Shown here in pieces: positions 39,822-48,741 of a stretch of DNA of 64,000 nt. The notes below the pieces were generated by a model, which saw nothing but the letters and a program-made list of their open reading frames with translations, had not been told where the DNA came from and did no database searches. Origin of the DNA: an uncultured Ruminococcus sp. (lineage in GTDB: Bacteria > Bacillota > Clostridia > Oscillospirales > Ruminococcaceae). How positions within the stretch are numbered: position 1 is the first letter of the stretch; each line of letters starts with the position of its first letter. The translations under genes were made by a program, and so were the position numbers. The stretch spans positions 1 to 64,000 of the forward strand of contig CAMKMD010000003.1 of NCBI GenBank assembly GCA_946413815.1, given 5' to 3'.

Positions 39822-42215
39822 TCAGAGACCTCTCTTAGCCATGTCCTTCTTGAACTTGGCATCGATCTTATCCTGCTTCTTTCTTGCCTTCAGCTCAGAC
39901 TTTGTGAGGAATCTGTCATCCTCCGGCTGACGCATGGGCGGTCTTGAAGAAGCTGATACAGGGCGTCTTGAAGACGGCTTGTATTCGTCAACGTGGAAAT
40001 TGGATCCGCCGGCAGCGCCCTGCTGTCTTGCAGCAGCCTCAGCGGCCTTCTGCTTGTAGCTGGAATCGCCCATTACAGCGAGTACGTCCTCAACTGAGCC
40101 GAGAACTCTTGTATGCTGCTGGAGACCCTGAGTATCGGTAAGGCTCTGGTTTGCATAAGCCTTTGCACCGGAAATAGCGTTGATGAAGGACTGTGAAGCG
40201 CCCTTGTTGTGCTGGTGAACAGCGATCTTGGAAACGTTCTGAACATCGGCAACGTTGGCGTTTGCAGCGGCGATCTTCTGGCCTATGGTGAGGTTTGAAG
40301 GATCAGTAGGCTCGTTGAGGATCTGATTGATAAGAGCTGCGTTCTGGCCTGTGCCGAGTGATGTGGCGCCGATAGTGGACTGCATACCTGAGAATGCGGG
40401 AGCTGCAGGCGGGATAGGCATCTGCTGACCGGGCATGGGAGCGTAGATCGGCTGGCCGTTCTGATCGTAGCCTGTGAGCTGCATCTGGATGTATGTATAT
40501 ATGGGCTGATTTGCAGCGTCATAGCCTGCAAACTGGGGTACTGTAACAACGGGCTGTGCAGCGCCTGCGGGAGGAACTGCGCCTGCGGGCATTACCGGAG
40601 CGGGAGCAACGGGCTTAGCAGCCTGAGGTGCAGCGGGAGCCTTGGGAGCAGCCGGTGCCTGGGGAGCTGCGGGAGCCTGCGGTGCAGCGGGAGCAATGGG
40701 CTGAGGCTTTACCTGAGCGGCAGCTGCTGAAACGATATCCTCTATAACAGCTGTATCGTCATCAGTATCGAGGAGCTCGGAGTCATCAACATCATCCTCC
40801 ATGAAGTCCTCATCAGAGAGACCGCTGTTAAGGTCATCGGAAACTGCCTCGGGGATAACGATCTCGCCGGGAGCAGATATATCATCGAGTATGGGAGCTG
40901 AAATGTCATCAAGTACCGGAGCGGCAGCGGGCTGGATAGGAGCAGCTGTCTGTCCGGGAGCGGGGAAGCTCAGATCGTCCATGCCCAGAGGAGCGGGTGC
41001 TGCGGGCTGAGCAGGCTGTGCGGGAGCTGCCTGAGGAGCCTCCTGGCCGCCGAAGCCGAAGAGCTGGTTTGCAAGGCGATCCCACTCGGAGTTGCCGGAG
41101 TTGCCGGGCTGTGCATCTGAGGGTGCGCCTGCGGGAGTGAGAGCATCAGCTGCAGTGTCTATAGCATCGGAGCCGCTGCCGTAAGCGTTCTGAGGAGCAG
41201 GAGCATTATTGAAGATGTCGAGCTCAGTTGTGGGCTTGGCACCGATGGAGAACATATTCATTATATCGTCGCCGGTATTTATGGCAGGAGCGGGCTGCTG
41301 AGCCTGAGGCTGCTGTACAGCGGGCTCGGGCTGTGCCGGAGCGGGAGCGGGGATGGCGAACTGAGCGAGGAAGTCATCCTCGGGAACAGCTGCCTGCTGC
41401 GGAGCGGGAGCATCGGGCTTCGGGATAGCGAACTGAGCGAGGTAATCATCGCTGCCTGCGGGTGAAGCTGCGGGAGCAACGGGCTCATTCTGAGGCACCT
41501 GCTGAGCCTGAGGCTGGGGATTTCTGGGCTTGGGCTGAGCAGCGAGGAATGCGCTGAACTCATCCATGGGCTTATCCTCTCTCTCCTGAGCAGCGGGTCT
41601 CGGACGCTCTGCGGGAGCGTTGTCGTTGTAGCTGCTGCCCTTGTACTCAGTACCGCCGCCGTAGTTGTTGCTGCTGCCTGTGTACTCAGTGCCGCCGCCA
41701 TAGTTGTTGCTGCCTGTGTACTCAGTGCCGCCGCCGTAGTTGTTGCTGCTGCCTGTATACTCAGTGCCGCCGCCGTAGTTGTTGCTGCTGCCTGTATACT
41801 CAGTACCGCCGCCGTAGTTATTGCTGCTGCCTGCGCTGCTGCCCTTGTACTCGGTACCGCCGCCGTAATCGCGTCTGTCGCGTCTGTCATCGTTACGGCG
41901 GTTGCCGCCTGTGATCTTGGCTGTAGTATTGCCGAGGGGAACGATGCCCTCGTCCTCAATGCCTCTCTTGGCACGGAGCTTCTCCTCCTTGAGGAGCACC
42001 TTCATTTCTTTCTGGTCGGCCTTGATCATTTCCTTTGCGATCCTTGCCTTGCACTTCTCGCAGGTGATCTCGCCCAGGTCGGTCATAAGATGTGTTCTGC
42101 GGAACTTGGTAGCATTCTCGGACTTCTGAAGGTTGATCTTGCAGCCTGTGAATTTTCCGTTGAAGGTACCATGGACCGTGTCATTGAAGGAAGTAGTAAC
42201 AAGTGTAACATCCAT
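39822..42215 (-). CDS. Large intrinsically disordered protein with YGGGTEY repeats
   Basis: A 797-residue protein; the ATG at 42215 follows AAGGAG, better than an upstream in-frame GTG. Residues 1-70 look folded, with a CEKCKAR metal-type pair near 53-56. Residues 100-190 are Asn/Gly/Ser/Tyr-rich with six YGGGTEY units spaced about 13 residues apart. Most of the rest is Pro/Ala/Gln-rich and acidic, with short recurring motifs: DDFLAQFAIP (twice), EFSAFLA, LDDISAP (twice). The C-terminal 200 residues have helical segments and a basic tail (KSELKARKKQDKIDAKFKKD). No signal peptide, so it is cytoplasmic. Function unknown; the composition suggests a scaffold or condensate-forming protein. Confidence 0.85.
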   Translation of the reverse strand: MDVTLVTTSFNDTVHGTFNGKFTGCKINLQKSENATKFRRTHLMTDLGEITCEKCKARIAKEMIKADQKEMKVLLKEEKLRAKRGIEDEGIVPLGNTTAKITGGNRRNDDRRDRRDYGGGTEYKGSSAGSSNNYGGGTEYTGSSNNYGGGTEYTGSSNNYGGGTEYTGSNNYGGGTEYTGSSNNYGGGTEYKGSSYNDNAPAERPRPAAQEREDKPMDEFSAFLAAQPKPRNPQPQAQQVPQNEPVAPAASPAGSDDYLAQFAIPKPDAPAPQQAAVPEDDFLAQFAIPAPAPAQPEPAVQQPQAQQPAPAINTGDDIMNMFSIGAKPTTELDIFNNAPAPQNAYGSGSDAIDTAADALTPAGAPSDAQPGNSGNSEWDRLANQLFGFGGQEAPQAAPAQPAQPAAPAPLGMDDLSFPAPGQTAAPIQPAAAPVLDDISAPILDDISAPGEIVIPEAVSDDLNSGLSDEDFMEDDVDDSELLDTDDDTAVIEDIVSAAAAQVKPQPIAPAAPQAPAAPQAPAAPKAPAAPQAAKPVAPAPVMPAGAVPPAGAAQPVVTVPQFAGYDAANQPIYTYIQMQLTGYDQNGQPIYAPMPGQQMPIPPAAPAFSGMQSTIGATSLGTGQNAALINQILNEPTDPSNLTIGQKIAAANANVADVQNVSKIAVHQHNKGASQSFINAISGAKAYANQSLTDTQGLQQHTRVLGSVEDVLAVMGDSSYKQKAAEAAARQQGAAGGSNFHVDEYKPSSRRPVSASSRPPMRQPEDDRFLTKSELKARKKQDKIDAKFKKDMAKRGL
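41630..41866 (-). repeat. Six tandem coding repeats of about 39 bp
   Basis: Each unit encodes YGGGTEYTGSSNN or a close variant; on the plus strand the core is TACTCAGTACCGCCGCCGTA. Unit lengths of 36-48 bp show expansion and contraction. It lies inside the coding sequence of the disordered protein and is not a CRISPR array. Confidence 0.9.
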
Positions 42216-42436
42216 AATGATCTCCTTACGCAGCACAGCGGGTATATACAGCGCTAAATACAGGCCATATAAAACTTATATGGCCCGGCGTGGTACCTGC
42301 GGAGTGATCTGCGTCTGCCGCTTTACGGCAGCGGCTTGCCGAAATCTTGTGACCGGACGGGCGGTCGGACGATATCCCGCATATCACGAGTGATGTCCGG
42401 CGAAGGACAGACGTCTGATATGAGGGCAGTATTCTT
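42216..42436 (-). promoter_or_regulatory. Long structured leader of the disordered-protein gene
   Basis: About 200 nt lie between the promoter (TTGATT 42471-42466, 17-nt spacer, TATAAT 42448-42443, minus strand) and the start codon. It contains GGCCATATAA-AAC-TTATATGGCC (42263-42285), CTGCCG-CTTTA-CGGCAG (42315-42331) and a GGAC...GTCC structure with inner ATCACTCGTGAT. No riboswitch class is recognised. Confidence 0.5.
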
Positions 42437-42442
42437 AATCAT

Positions 42443-42471
42443 ATTATAACTGATGCGACAAAAAAAATCAA
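42443..42471 (-). promoter_or_regulatory. Promoter of the disordered-protein/TPR operon
   Basis: On the minus strand TTGATT, 17-nt spacer, TATAAT. The stretch 42480-42720 beyond it is AT-rich and without any gene. Confidence 0.78.
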
Positions 42472-42723
42472 CACTTTTTTAATAATAAACCGTGGAAATT
42501 ATACCGATTTTAATTTTTTCGTAGAAAACAACAAATCGTTATTGTATTTTTTATCGAAAATGTCCTGTTTAAAATATCCAAATTCAAAAGAATATATACA
42601 ATTTTTCAGACGGTGATTGTAATAAGATATAACCTTATTGACGCACATAATGCACGCCGCAGCCGGCGGATGATACAAAAGTGAAACACTTCCGGAAGAC
42701 GCGAAATTTTTTCAAAATATCTA

Positions 42724-42752
42724 TTGCAGTATCCGGATAATTGTAGTATAAT
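42724..42752 (+). promoter_or_regulatory. Promoter of the glycosyltransferase gene
   Basis: TTGCAG (42724-42729), 17-nt spacer, TATAAT (42747-42752). A CCGGA/TCCGG pair lies in the short leader. This may be the main promoter for the long plus-strand gene run that includes the purine genes. Confidence 0.75.
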
Positions 42753-42815
42753 AATAGTGTATTTGCCGGAGAAGATAATGCGCTTTCCGGATACTATATA
42801 TAAAGGGAGGATATT

Positions 42816-43769
42816 ATGAAACTGCTTTCCATAGTTGTGCCCTGCTACAATGAAGAGGAAGTGCTTCCTCTGTTCTATGAGGAGATCACCAGGGTCACCT
42901 CACAGATGGCTGAGACATATCCGGAGCTTGATTTCGAGTTCCTTTTCATAAATGACGGCTCAAGGGACAGGACCCTTGAGATATTCCATGAGCTTGCAGA
43001 CAAGGACAGACGTGTGCGCTACATCTCCTTCTCGAGAAATTTCGGCAAGGAGGCCGGTATGTACGCCGGACTCAGCAACGCAAAGGGCGATTTCGTCGTT
43101 GTAATGGACGCCGATCTCCAGCATCCGCCTGCATTCCTGCCCGAGATGTACAGCTATGTAAGGAACGGCGAGTATGACTGTGCCACCACACGCCGCACCA
43201 GCCGCAAGGGTGAATCAAAGGTGCGTTCATGGTTCGCCATGAAGTTCTACAAGATCATGAACAAGATCTCACAGACCGAGATCGTGGACGGAGCACAGGA
43301 TTTCCGCTTCATGACACGTCAGATGGTGGATTCCATACTTCAGATGAGCGAGTACAACCGCTTCTCCAAGGGTATTTTCAGCTGGGTAGGCTTCAAGGTG
43401 AAGTATATGCCCTATGAGAACGTGGAGAGAGCAAAGGGTACCACATCCTGGTCCTTCTGGGGGCTTTTCCGCTACTCCATCGAGGGCATCATCGCCTTCT
43501 CAACAGCGCCGCTCATCATTGCGATAATACTCGGCATGATAAGCTGCTTTGCATCGCTGATACTCTTTATCGCCGCTATAATATGTGCCTCGGGCGGACT
43601 TGCCCTTGCAGGCCTTATTACTCTCATCGGCGGCCTTGATATGGTATGCACCGGCATACTCGGACAGTACATGGCCAAGACCTACCTTGAGACCAAGGGA
43701 CGTCCGATATATATCGCAAGCGAGACCGAGGAAAGCTACCGCAGCAAGAAGGCGGGCGCCGGTCTGTAA
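42816..43769 (+). CDS. GtrB/DPM1-like family 2 glycosyltransferase
   Basis: A 317-residue membrane-bound glycosyltransferase that probably transfers a sugar from a nucleotide donor to undecaprenyl phosphate. The GT-A domain shows SIVVPCYNEEEVLP, FINDGSRDRT and MDADLQHPP (metal-binding DxD-type). Two C-terminal helices (about 228-250 and 262-285) are typical of GtrB/Ppm-type enzymes. The start follows GGGAGG. The adjacent gene encodes an anchored protein. The flippase and polymer enzymes expected for a full pathway are not in the window. Confidence 0.92.
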   Translation: MKLLSIVVPCYNEEEVLPLFYEEITRVTSQMAETYPELDFEFLFINDGSRDRTLEIFHELADKDRRVRYISFSRNFGKEAGMYAGLSNAKGDFVVVMDADLQHPPAFLPEMYSYVRNGEYDCATTRRTSRKGESKVRSWFAMKFYKIMNKISQTEIVDGAQDFRFMTRQMVDSILQMSEYNRFSKGIFSWVGFKVKYMPYENVERAKGTTSWSFWGLFRYSIEGIIAFSTAPLIIAIILGMISCFASLILFIAAIICASGGLALAGLITLIGGLDMVCTGILGQYMAKTYLETKGRPIYIASETEESYRSKKAGAGL

Positions 43770-43775
43770 GCGGAA

Positions 43776-44957
43776 ATGAACAAGCGTACAAAACTTATCG
43801 TGTCCCTGCTGTTCATAGTTATCATAATACTTGCGGCAGCGGTAACACGTTTCTATTCGTCAGTGCCGGATGAGGTCAGCGGCGGAGTCAATCAGCCCGA
43901 GGTGGCCAGAAGACTCGCCTCCGATTCCGAAGGCAATGATATCTTCGAGGACAGCAGCGGTCTCTGCGGAGTGCTTGACAGCCGTGACAGAGTCATCGTT
44001 GCACCTGACTGGCTCGAACTGAGCTTTGCCGGAGACAATACCTGTATCGCCTCCAAGAGGATAGGCGGAAGGGTGCTTTTCGGCTGCATCGATTTCGAGG
44101 GCAATGTTACAGTACCCTTCGTGTACAGCAGCATAACCCCGCATCAGACCAGCGACTTCACGTTCTACATCGCCGAGGCGGCTGCGGACGGGCAGTTCGT
44201 TGTCTATGACGGCAGCTTCACTCCTATGTTCCGTCAGTCGTGGACAGGTGCGAAGTTCACCGACGGCAAGCTGATACTTGTGGACAAGGGCGGCATCTTC
44301 ACCTACGGCATCACAAAGAACGGAGCATTATGCGAGCGGGCGAAGCTCTCCGGAGAATCCCTCGGCTGTGCCTACACCATGGAGGTAACGAGCCAGATAA
44401 TACTCCAGAAGCTCAGCACTCAGATGCTCGAGAAGATGATGAGCGATACGGGAGTGTTCCTTGAATTTGCCTACACAGGCAAGGAGGACCTCCTCCGTCA
44501 GATAAACTCAGCCACCAGAGCCTTCCAGCAGCTTTATCCCGATGACCACAAGATACTCGAGAAGGAGCTCAGGGGAATAAACGAGATATACATCTCCAAC
44601 GCCCGTCTTGAAGGCGGCGGAACAGGCTTTGCCATATCCGTGAAGGCTGATACGGAGATAACCTACTCCGACGAGACCGACGGCAAGACCAAGAAGCTCA
44701 GGGAGGAATGCACTGCAAAGGTTACCTTTACAGGCAGCAACATCAATGACCTCACAGCAGTATCCGGCGGCTTCTCAAAGCAGAGCCCCGATTACCCGAA
44801 GCCGGAGCCCCCGCCGGAATACGACCCTGAGACAGGCGAGCTCATGACTCCCTCCGTTCCGGAGGAAGTACCGGAGCAGCAGGAAATGGCAGCACCCCGG
44901 GAGGATGTGTTCTATCAGGAGGAGCCTGCGATGCAGACTGAGATAGACGCTGAATAA
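43776..44957 (+). CDS. Membrane-anchored protein with WG-like repeat features
   Basis: A 393-residue protein with one N-terminal anchor (residues 7-28). Residues 55-190 contain segments that look like WG/KWG repeats (LCGVLDSRDRVIVAPDWLEL, then LFGCIDFEGNVTVPFVYSSI), a beta-propeller-like module seen in many Firmicute surface proteins. The second half carries alternating strands and helices, then a Pro/Glu-rich acidic tail. No catalytic motif is seen. It begins 6 nt after the glycosyltransferase stop and is probably co-transcribed, so it may act on the same envelope process. Confidence 0.68.
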   Translation: MNKRTKLIVSLLFIVIIILAAAVTRFYSSVPDEVSGGVNQPEVARRLASDSEGNDIFEDSSGLCGVLDSRDRVIVAPDWLELSFAGDNTCIASKRIGGRVLFGCIDFEGNVTVPFVYSSITPHQTSDFTFYIAEAAADGQFVVYDGSFTPMFRQSWTGAKFTDGKLILVDKGGIFTYGITKNGALCERAKLSGESLGCAYTMEVTSQIILQKLSTQMLEKMMSDTGVFLEFAYTGKEDLLRQINSATRAFQQLYPDDHKILEKELRGINEIYISNARLEGGGTGFAISVKADTEITYSDETDGKTKKLREECTAKVTFTGSNINDLTAVSGGFSKQSPDYPKPEPPPEYDPETGELMTPSVPEEVPEQQEMAAPREDVFYQEEPAMQTEIDAE

Positions 44958-44997
44958 TGTAATAACCGCCGGCATACCGGCAGACAGGAGATATATT

Positions 44998-45498
44998 ATG
45001 TCAATGAAAGTTGCAGTAATAATGGGAAGCGACAGCGATTTCCCGGTAGTTAAGTCAGCACTCACAGAGCTGAAGAAATACGGCGTAGAGTTTGAATGCC
45101 GTGTCATGAGCGCACACCGCACCCCTGCAGAGGCGGCAGAGTTCGCTTCCTCCGCAAGAGACAATGGCTTCGGCGTTATAATATGCGCAGCCGGTATGGC
45201 AGCTCACCTTGCCGGAGTAGTGGCAGGACATACCACGCTCCCTGTTATCGGCATCCCCATGAAGTCCAAGGCACTTGAGGGCATGGATGCTCTCCTTGCA
45301 ACAGTTATGATGCCCCCCGGAGTACCGGTAGCAACAGTGGGCGTAGACGGTGCAAAGAACGCAGCAGTCCTCGCAGTACAGATACTCTCCCTCTCCGATG
45401 CAGCTCTCGCAGAGAAGCTGGCAGCAGAGAAGAAGGCAATGGCTGAGGGCGTTATCGCCAAGGACAAGGCATTACAGGAGCAGATCGCTGCTTTATGA
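44998..45498 (+). CDS. purE: N5-carboxyaminoimidazole ribonucleotide mutase (PurE)
   Basis: A 166-residue class I PurE for the carboxylation step of purine synthesis. The opening [11 protein letters not shown] and the [12 protein letters not shown] motif with active-site His are standard, as are [20 protein letters not shown] and [20 protein letters not shown]. The start follows AGGAGA. No purK is seen nearby, so the CAIR substrate may be made by an unlinked gene or non-enzymatically. It overlaps the HAD gene by 4 bp and opens the purine cluster. Confidence 0.97.
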   Translation: MSMKVAVIMGSDSDFPVVKSALTELKKYGVEFECRVMSAHRTPAEAAEFASSARDNGFGVIICAAGMAAHLAGVVAGHTTLPVIGIPMKSKALEGMDALLATVMMPPGVPVATVGVDGAKNAAVLAVQILSLSDAALAEKLAAEKKAMAEGVIAKDKALQEQIAAL

Positions 45499-46169
45499 TA
45501 AAAGCCTACAGTACAGTATTATTCGATCTTGACGGCACACTTACAGATTCCCGTGAGGGAGTGATAAACTGCCTCCGCCACGCATCCGGTGTCATGGGCT
45601 TTGATATGCCCGATGACCCCGACCGCTTTCTCGGACCGCCGCTGCAATGGTCATTCAGAAATATATGCGGCATGGACGAGGAAAGGTCAGCAGAGGCCGT
45701 GAGGGTATTCCGTGAGAGATACAGCACCATCGGTCTATTCGAGAACCGTGTATACGACGGCATTCCCGAAATGCTCGGACGCCTGAGAGAAGCCGGCGTC
45801 AGTCTTCATGTAGCGACCTGCAAGGTGGATACCTACGCAGTGCGCATAATGGAGCGCTTCGGCCTTATGGAGTATTTCGGCATGATCGGAGGAGCCGGCA
45901 TCGACGGCACCCGCCTTGAAAAGCACGAGGTCATAGACTGGGTACTCTCTGAGAACGGCATCACCGACCGCAGCACCGTGCTCATGCTCGGTGACAGGCT
46001 CAACGATATCGCAGGAGCCCATAAGGCGGGCATAGACTGTCTCGGCGCCCTCTGGGGCTACGGCAGCCTTGAAGAACTGGTATCCGGCGGAGCAGAGTAT
46101 ACAGCGCAGACCCCGCAGCAGGCGGCAGATATGATTATTGCAGGAAGGAATGACAGCCATGTTCGATAA
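45495..46169 (+). CDS. HAD-family hydrolase, phosphoglycolate phosphatase-like
   Basis: A 224-residue HAD phosphatase. The catalytic motif is [14 protein letters not shown], a cap domain follows, motif III Lys is probably in [12 protein letters not shown], and motif IV is [20 protein letters not shown]. Subfamily features match Gph/PGPase-type enzymes. Its start overlaps the purE stop, giving tight coupling. The natural substrate is unknown; nucleotide monophosphatase activity would fit the purine context but is not shown. Confidence 0.9.
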   Translation: MIKAYSTVLFDLDGTLTDSREGVINCLRHASGVMGFDMPDDPDRFLGPPLQWSFRNICGMDEERSAEAVRVFRERYSTIGLFENRVYDGIPEMLGRLREAGVSLHVATCKVDTYAVRIMERFGLMEYFGMIGGAGIDGTRLEKHEVIDWVLSENGITDRSTVLMLGDRLNDIAGAHKAGIDCLGALWGYGSLEELVSGGAEYTAQTPQQAADMIIAGRNDSHVR

Positions 46170-46404
46170 GGAAAAGAAGGAAAAGAAGCGCGGCCGCTTC
46201 ATCATCACACACGAGCAGAAACTCGAGAAGACACTGGGCTTCGGCGCACTTCAGATCATCGTTGATACCGTTACCGGTGTCAACTACATCAACACCGTTG
46301 GCGACGGCTATTCCGGCCTCACACCGCTTCTTGACGCAAGCGGCAGAGTAGTGGTGACACCCGAATACGTCGGCCTCGGAGACGACGATAATATCTCCGA
46401 CTGA
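46159..46404 (+). CDS. DUF6440-like small protein
   Basis: An 81-residue protein with no recognised function. The ATG at 46159 is chosen because AGGAAGGA lies 9 nt upstream; an ATG at 46150 is too close. GVNYINTVGDGYSGLTPLLD, together with a VVVTPEY strand, matches the pattern of DUF6440 family proteins. The N-terminus is strongly basic ([12 protein letters not shown]). Its first codons overlap the HAD gene. Confidence 0.72.
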   Translation: MFDKEKKEKKRGRFIITHEQKLEKTLGFGALQIIVDTVTGVNYINTVGDGYSGLTPLLDASGRVVVTPEYVGLGDDDNISD

Positions 46405-46481
46405 CAAATAAGCCTACAATTCCCGTACAACAGCGGGATTGCACATACACATTCATATAATTCTCAAGGAGGAATTTCAAA

Positions 46482-47201
46482 ATGGAAAACATTGAAAAGA
46501 AGGAACAGCTCTATGAGGGCAAGGCCAAGAAGGTATTTGCAACAAACGATCCCGATCTTGTCATCGTTGACTACAAGGACGATGCAACAGCATTCAACGG
46601 CGAAAAGAAGGGCACTATCTCCGGCAAGGGCGTCATCAACAACCGTATGACAAACTTCATGTTCAAGATGCTGGAGAAGGAGGGCGTTCCCACTCATCTC
46701 GTAGAGGAGATCAGCGACCGTGAGACTATTGTAAAGAAGGTTTCCATCGTTCCCCTTGAGGTTATCATCAGAAACGTTGCCGCAGGCAGCTTCTCAAAGA
46801 GAATGGGCGTTGAGGAAGGCAAGCAGCTTCTCTGCCCCATCCTTGAGTACAGCTACAAGAACGATGATCTGGGCGATCCCTTCATCAATGACTACTATGC
46901 ACTTGCTCTCGGCATCGCAACAAAGGAAGAGCTCGATACCATCGCAAAGTATGCCTTCAAGGTAAACGAGTTCATGGTAAAGTTCTTCAAGGGTCTCAAC
47001 ATCGACCTCATCGACTTCAAGATCGAGTTCGGCAAGACCTCTGACGGACAGATCATCCTCGCTGACGAGATCTCACCTGATACCTGCCGCTTCTGGGACA
47101 GCACAACTCACGAGAAGCTGGACAAGGATCGTTTCCGCAGAGATATGGGCGGCGTAGAAGAAGCATATCAGGAAATCATGAAGCGTCTGATGGGAGAATA
47201 A
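46482..47201 (+). CDS. purC: SAICAR synthetase (PurC)
   Basis: Phosphoribosylaminoimidazole-succinocarboxamide synthase of purine synthesis, 239 residues, the usual length for the short bacterial form. Signatures are [53 protein letters not shown] and the C-terminal [16 protein letters not shown]. The start follows AAGGAGGA. The purB gene that acts next is not in the window. purF starts 4 nt downstream, so translation is probably coupled. Confidence 0.98.
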   Translation: MENIEKKEQLYEGKAKKVFATNDPDLVIVDYKDDATAFNGEKKGTISGKGVINNRMTNFMFKMLEKEGVPTHLVEEISDRETIVKKVSIVPLEVIIRNVAAGSFSKRMGVEEGKQLLCPILEYSYKNDDLGDPFINDYYALALGIATKEELDTIAKYAFKVNEFMVKFFKGLNIDLIDFKIEFGKTSDGQIILADEISPDTCRFWDSTTHEKLDKDRFRRDMGGVEEAYQEIMKRLMGE

Positions 47202-47205
47202 GCAT

Positions 47206-48630
47206 ATGGGCGGATTTTTCGGAGCTGCATCCAAAAACGACTGTATTATAGACGTATTTTACGGAACCGATTACCACTCACATCTTGGTACCCGCAGAGG
47301 CGGAATGACATCATATTCTCCGGATCTCGGCTTCCAGAGAAATATCCACAGCATCGAGAACTCTCCCTTCAGGACCAAGTTCGAGAACGACGTGGTTAAT
47401 ATGCGCGGCAGGCTCTGCATCGGCTGCATCAGCGATACAGATCCCCAGCCCATCATGGTGCGTTCAAAGCTCGGCCTTTACGCAGTATGTTCAGTAGGCA
47501 TCATCCGCAACGCAGATGCGCTGGTGGAGGAGCTCCTCGAGAACGGCTGTGCCAACTTTGAATCCATGAGCAGCGGAAACATCAACTCCGGCGACCTCAT
47601 CGGCGCACTTATTGCGCAGAAGTCAGGCTTCGTCGAGGGCATCCGCTACGCCCAGAGCAAGATCGACGGCACCATGTCACTTATCATACTCACCAAGGAC
47701 GGCATAATCGCTGCCCGTGACGAGTACGGCAGACTTCCTATAGTCATCGGCAAGCGCTGGGACGGCTACTGTCTCTCCACAGAGTCCTTTGCCTTCCAGA
47801 AGCTGGGCTACGAGACCTACAAGGAGCTGGGGGCCGGCGAGATAGTAAAGCTCACCGAGGACAGCTGCGAGGTGCTCGATCCCGGTGATCCCTCCAAGCT
47901 GAAGATATGTACCTTCATGTGGACATACTACGGCTACCCCACAGCGGTATACGAGGGCGTCAACGTAGAAGTAATGCGTACCCGAAACGGCGAGATCATG
48001 GCTGAGAACGATATCAACAACGGCTGCCTGCCGGATGTTGACTATGTATGCGGAGTACCGGATTCCGGAACTCCCCACGCCATCGGCTATGCCAACAGGA
48101 GCGGCATACCCTTTGCCCGCCCCTTCATAAAGTACACCCCCACATGGCCGAGAAGCTTCATGCCTACCAACCAGAGTATGCGCAACGTAGTTGCAAAGAT
48201 GAAGCTGATACCGGTGCACGAGCTCATCGAGGGCAAGAGACTGCTCTTCGTGGATGACAGTATCGTAAGAGGCACACAGATGCGCGAGACCGTAGAGTTC
48301 CTCTATGAGAACGGCGCCAAGGAAGTGCATATGCGTTCTGCCTGTCCTCCTATCATGTACGGCTGCAAGTACCTCAACTTCTCACGCAGCCATTCCGAGC
48401 TCGAGCTCATCGCCCGTCAGATCATACATGAATTCGAGGGCGAGGAGGGCGTGAAGTACCTTGCCGAGTACAGCGATTCCTCAACAGAGAGAGGCAAGCG
48501 TCTCCGTGACGAGATATGCCGCAGACTCAAGCTCACCTCGCTCGAGTTCCAGTCTCTCCCCGGAAAGGTAAAGGCTGTAGGCATCGACGAATGCAAGCTC
48601 TGCACCTATTGCTGGAGCGGTAAAGAATAA
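47206..48630 (+). CDS. purF: Amidophosphoribosyltransferase (PurF) lacking the N-terminal catalytic cysteine
   Basis: First committed enzyme of purine synthesis, 474 residues. The phosphoribosyltransferase domain has LLFVDDSIVRGTQMRE (PRPP loop) and CGVPDSGTPHAIGYANRSGI. The N-terminal class II glutamine amidotransferase fold is present (THLGT-like HSHLGTRRGG, then NIHSIENSPFRTKFE), but the protein begins MGGFFGAAS where canonical PurF begins with the nucleophile (C-G-V-F/C-G-I). No propeptide Cys exists upstream; the first Cys is at residue 13. Glutaminase activity would therefore be lost or altered. Related sequences starting MGGFFG exist in Clostridia and Bacteroidetes (from memory). A CxxC pair (CKLCTYC) ends the protein. 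Confidence 0.92.
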   Translation: MGGFFGAASKNDCIIDVFYGTDYHSHLGTRRGGMTSYSPDLGFQRNIHSIENSPFRTKFENDVVNMRGRLCIGCISDTDPQPIMVRSKLGLYAVCSVGIIRNADALVEELLENGCANFESMSSGNINSGDLIGALIAQKSGFVEGIRYAQSKIDGTMSLIILTKDGIIAARDEYGRLPIVIGKRWDGYCLSTESFAFQKLGYETYKELGAGEIVKLTEDSCEVLDPGDPSKLKICTFMWTYYGYPTAVYEGVNVEVMRTRNGEIMAENDINNGCLPDVDYVCGVPDSGTPHAIGYANRSGIPFARPFIKYTPTWPRSFMPTNQSMRNVVAKMKLIPVHELIEGKRLLFVDDSIVRGTQMRETVEFLYENGAKEVHMRSACPPIMYGCKYLNFSRSHSELELIARQIIHEFEGEEGVKYLAEYSDSSTERGKRLRDEICRRLKLTSLEFQSLPGKVKAVGIDECKLCTYCWSGKE

Positions 48631-48741
48631 GCATCAGGGATCCGCGGTCCGTGATCCGGAATCACCGATAATACTGCCGGAATTCCGGTCACATCCCCGG
48701 GTCTCTGTTTTTTCCGACTTAGATATGGAGGTATTAGATCA

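Noticed and set aside
41630..41866. CRISPR-like tandem repeat
   Set aside because: Units are contiguous and coding, there are no unique spacers, and no cas genes are present.
41279..41974. Second frame on the minus strand with Ala/Thr repeats
   Set aside because: It is a frame-shifted reading of the YGGGTEY repeats inside the disordered-protein gene.
48631..48741. Purine riboswitch or PurR box before purM
   Set aside because: Only short palindromes such as GCCGGAATTCCGG are seen; no conserved purine aptamer elements.
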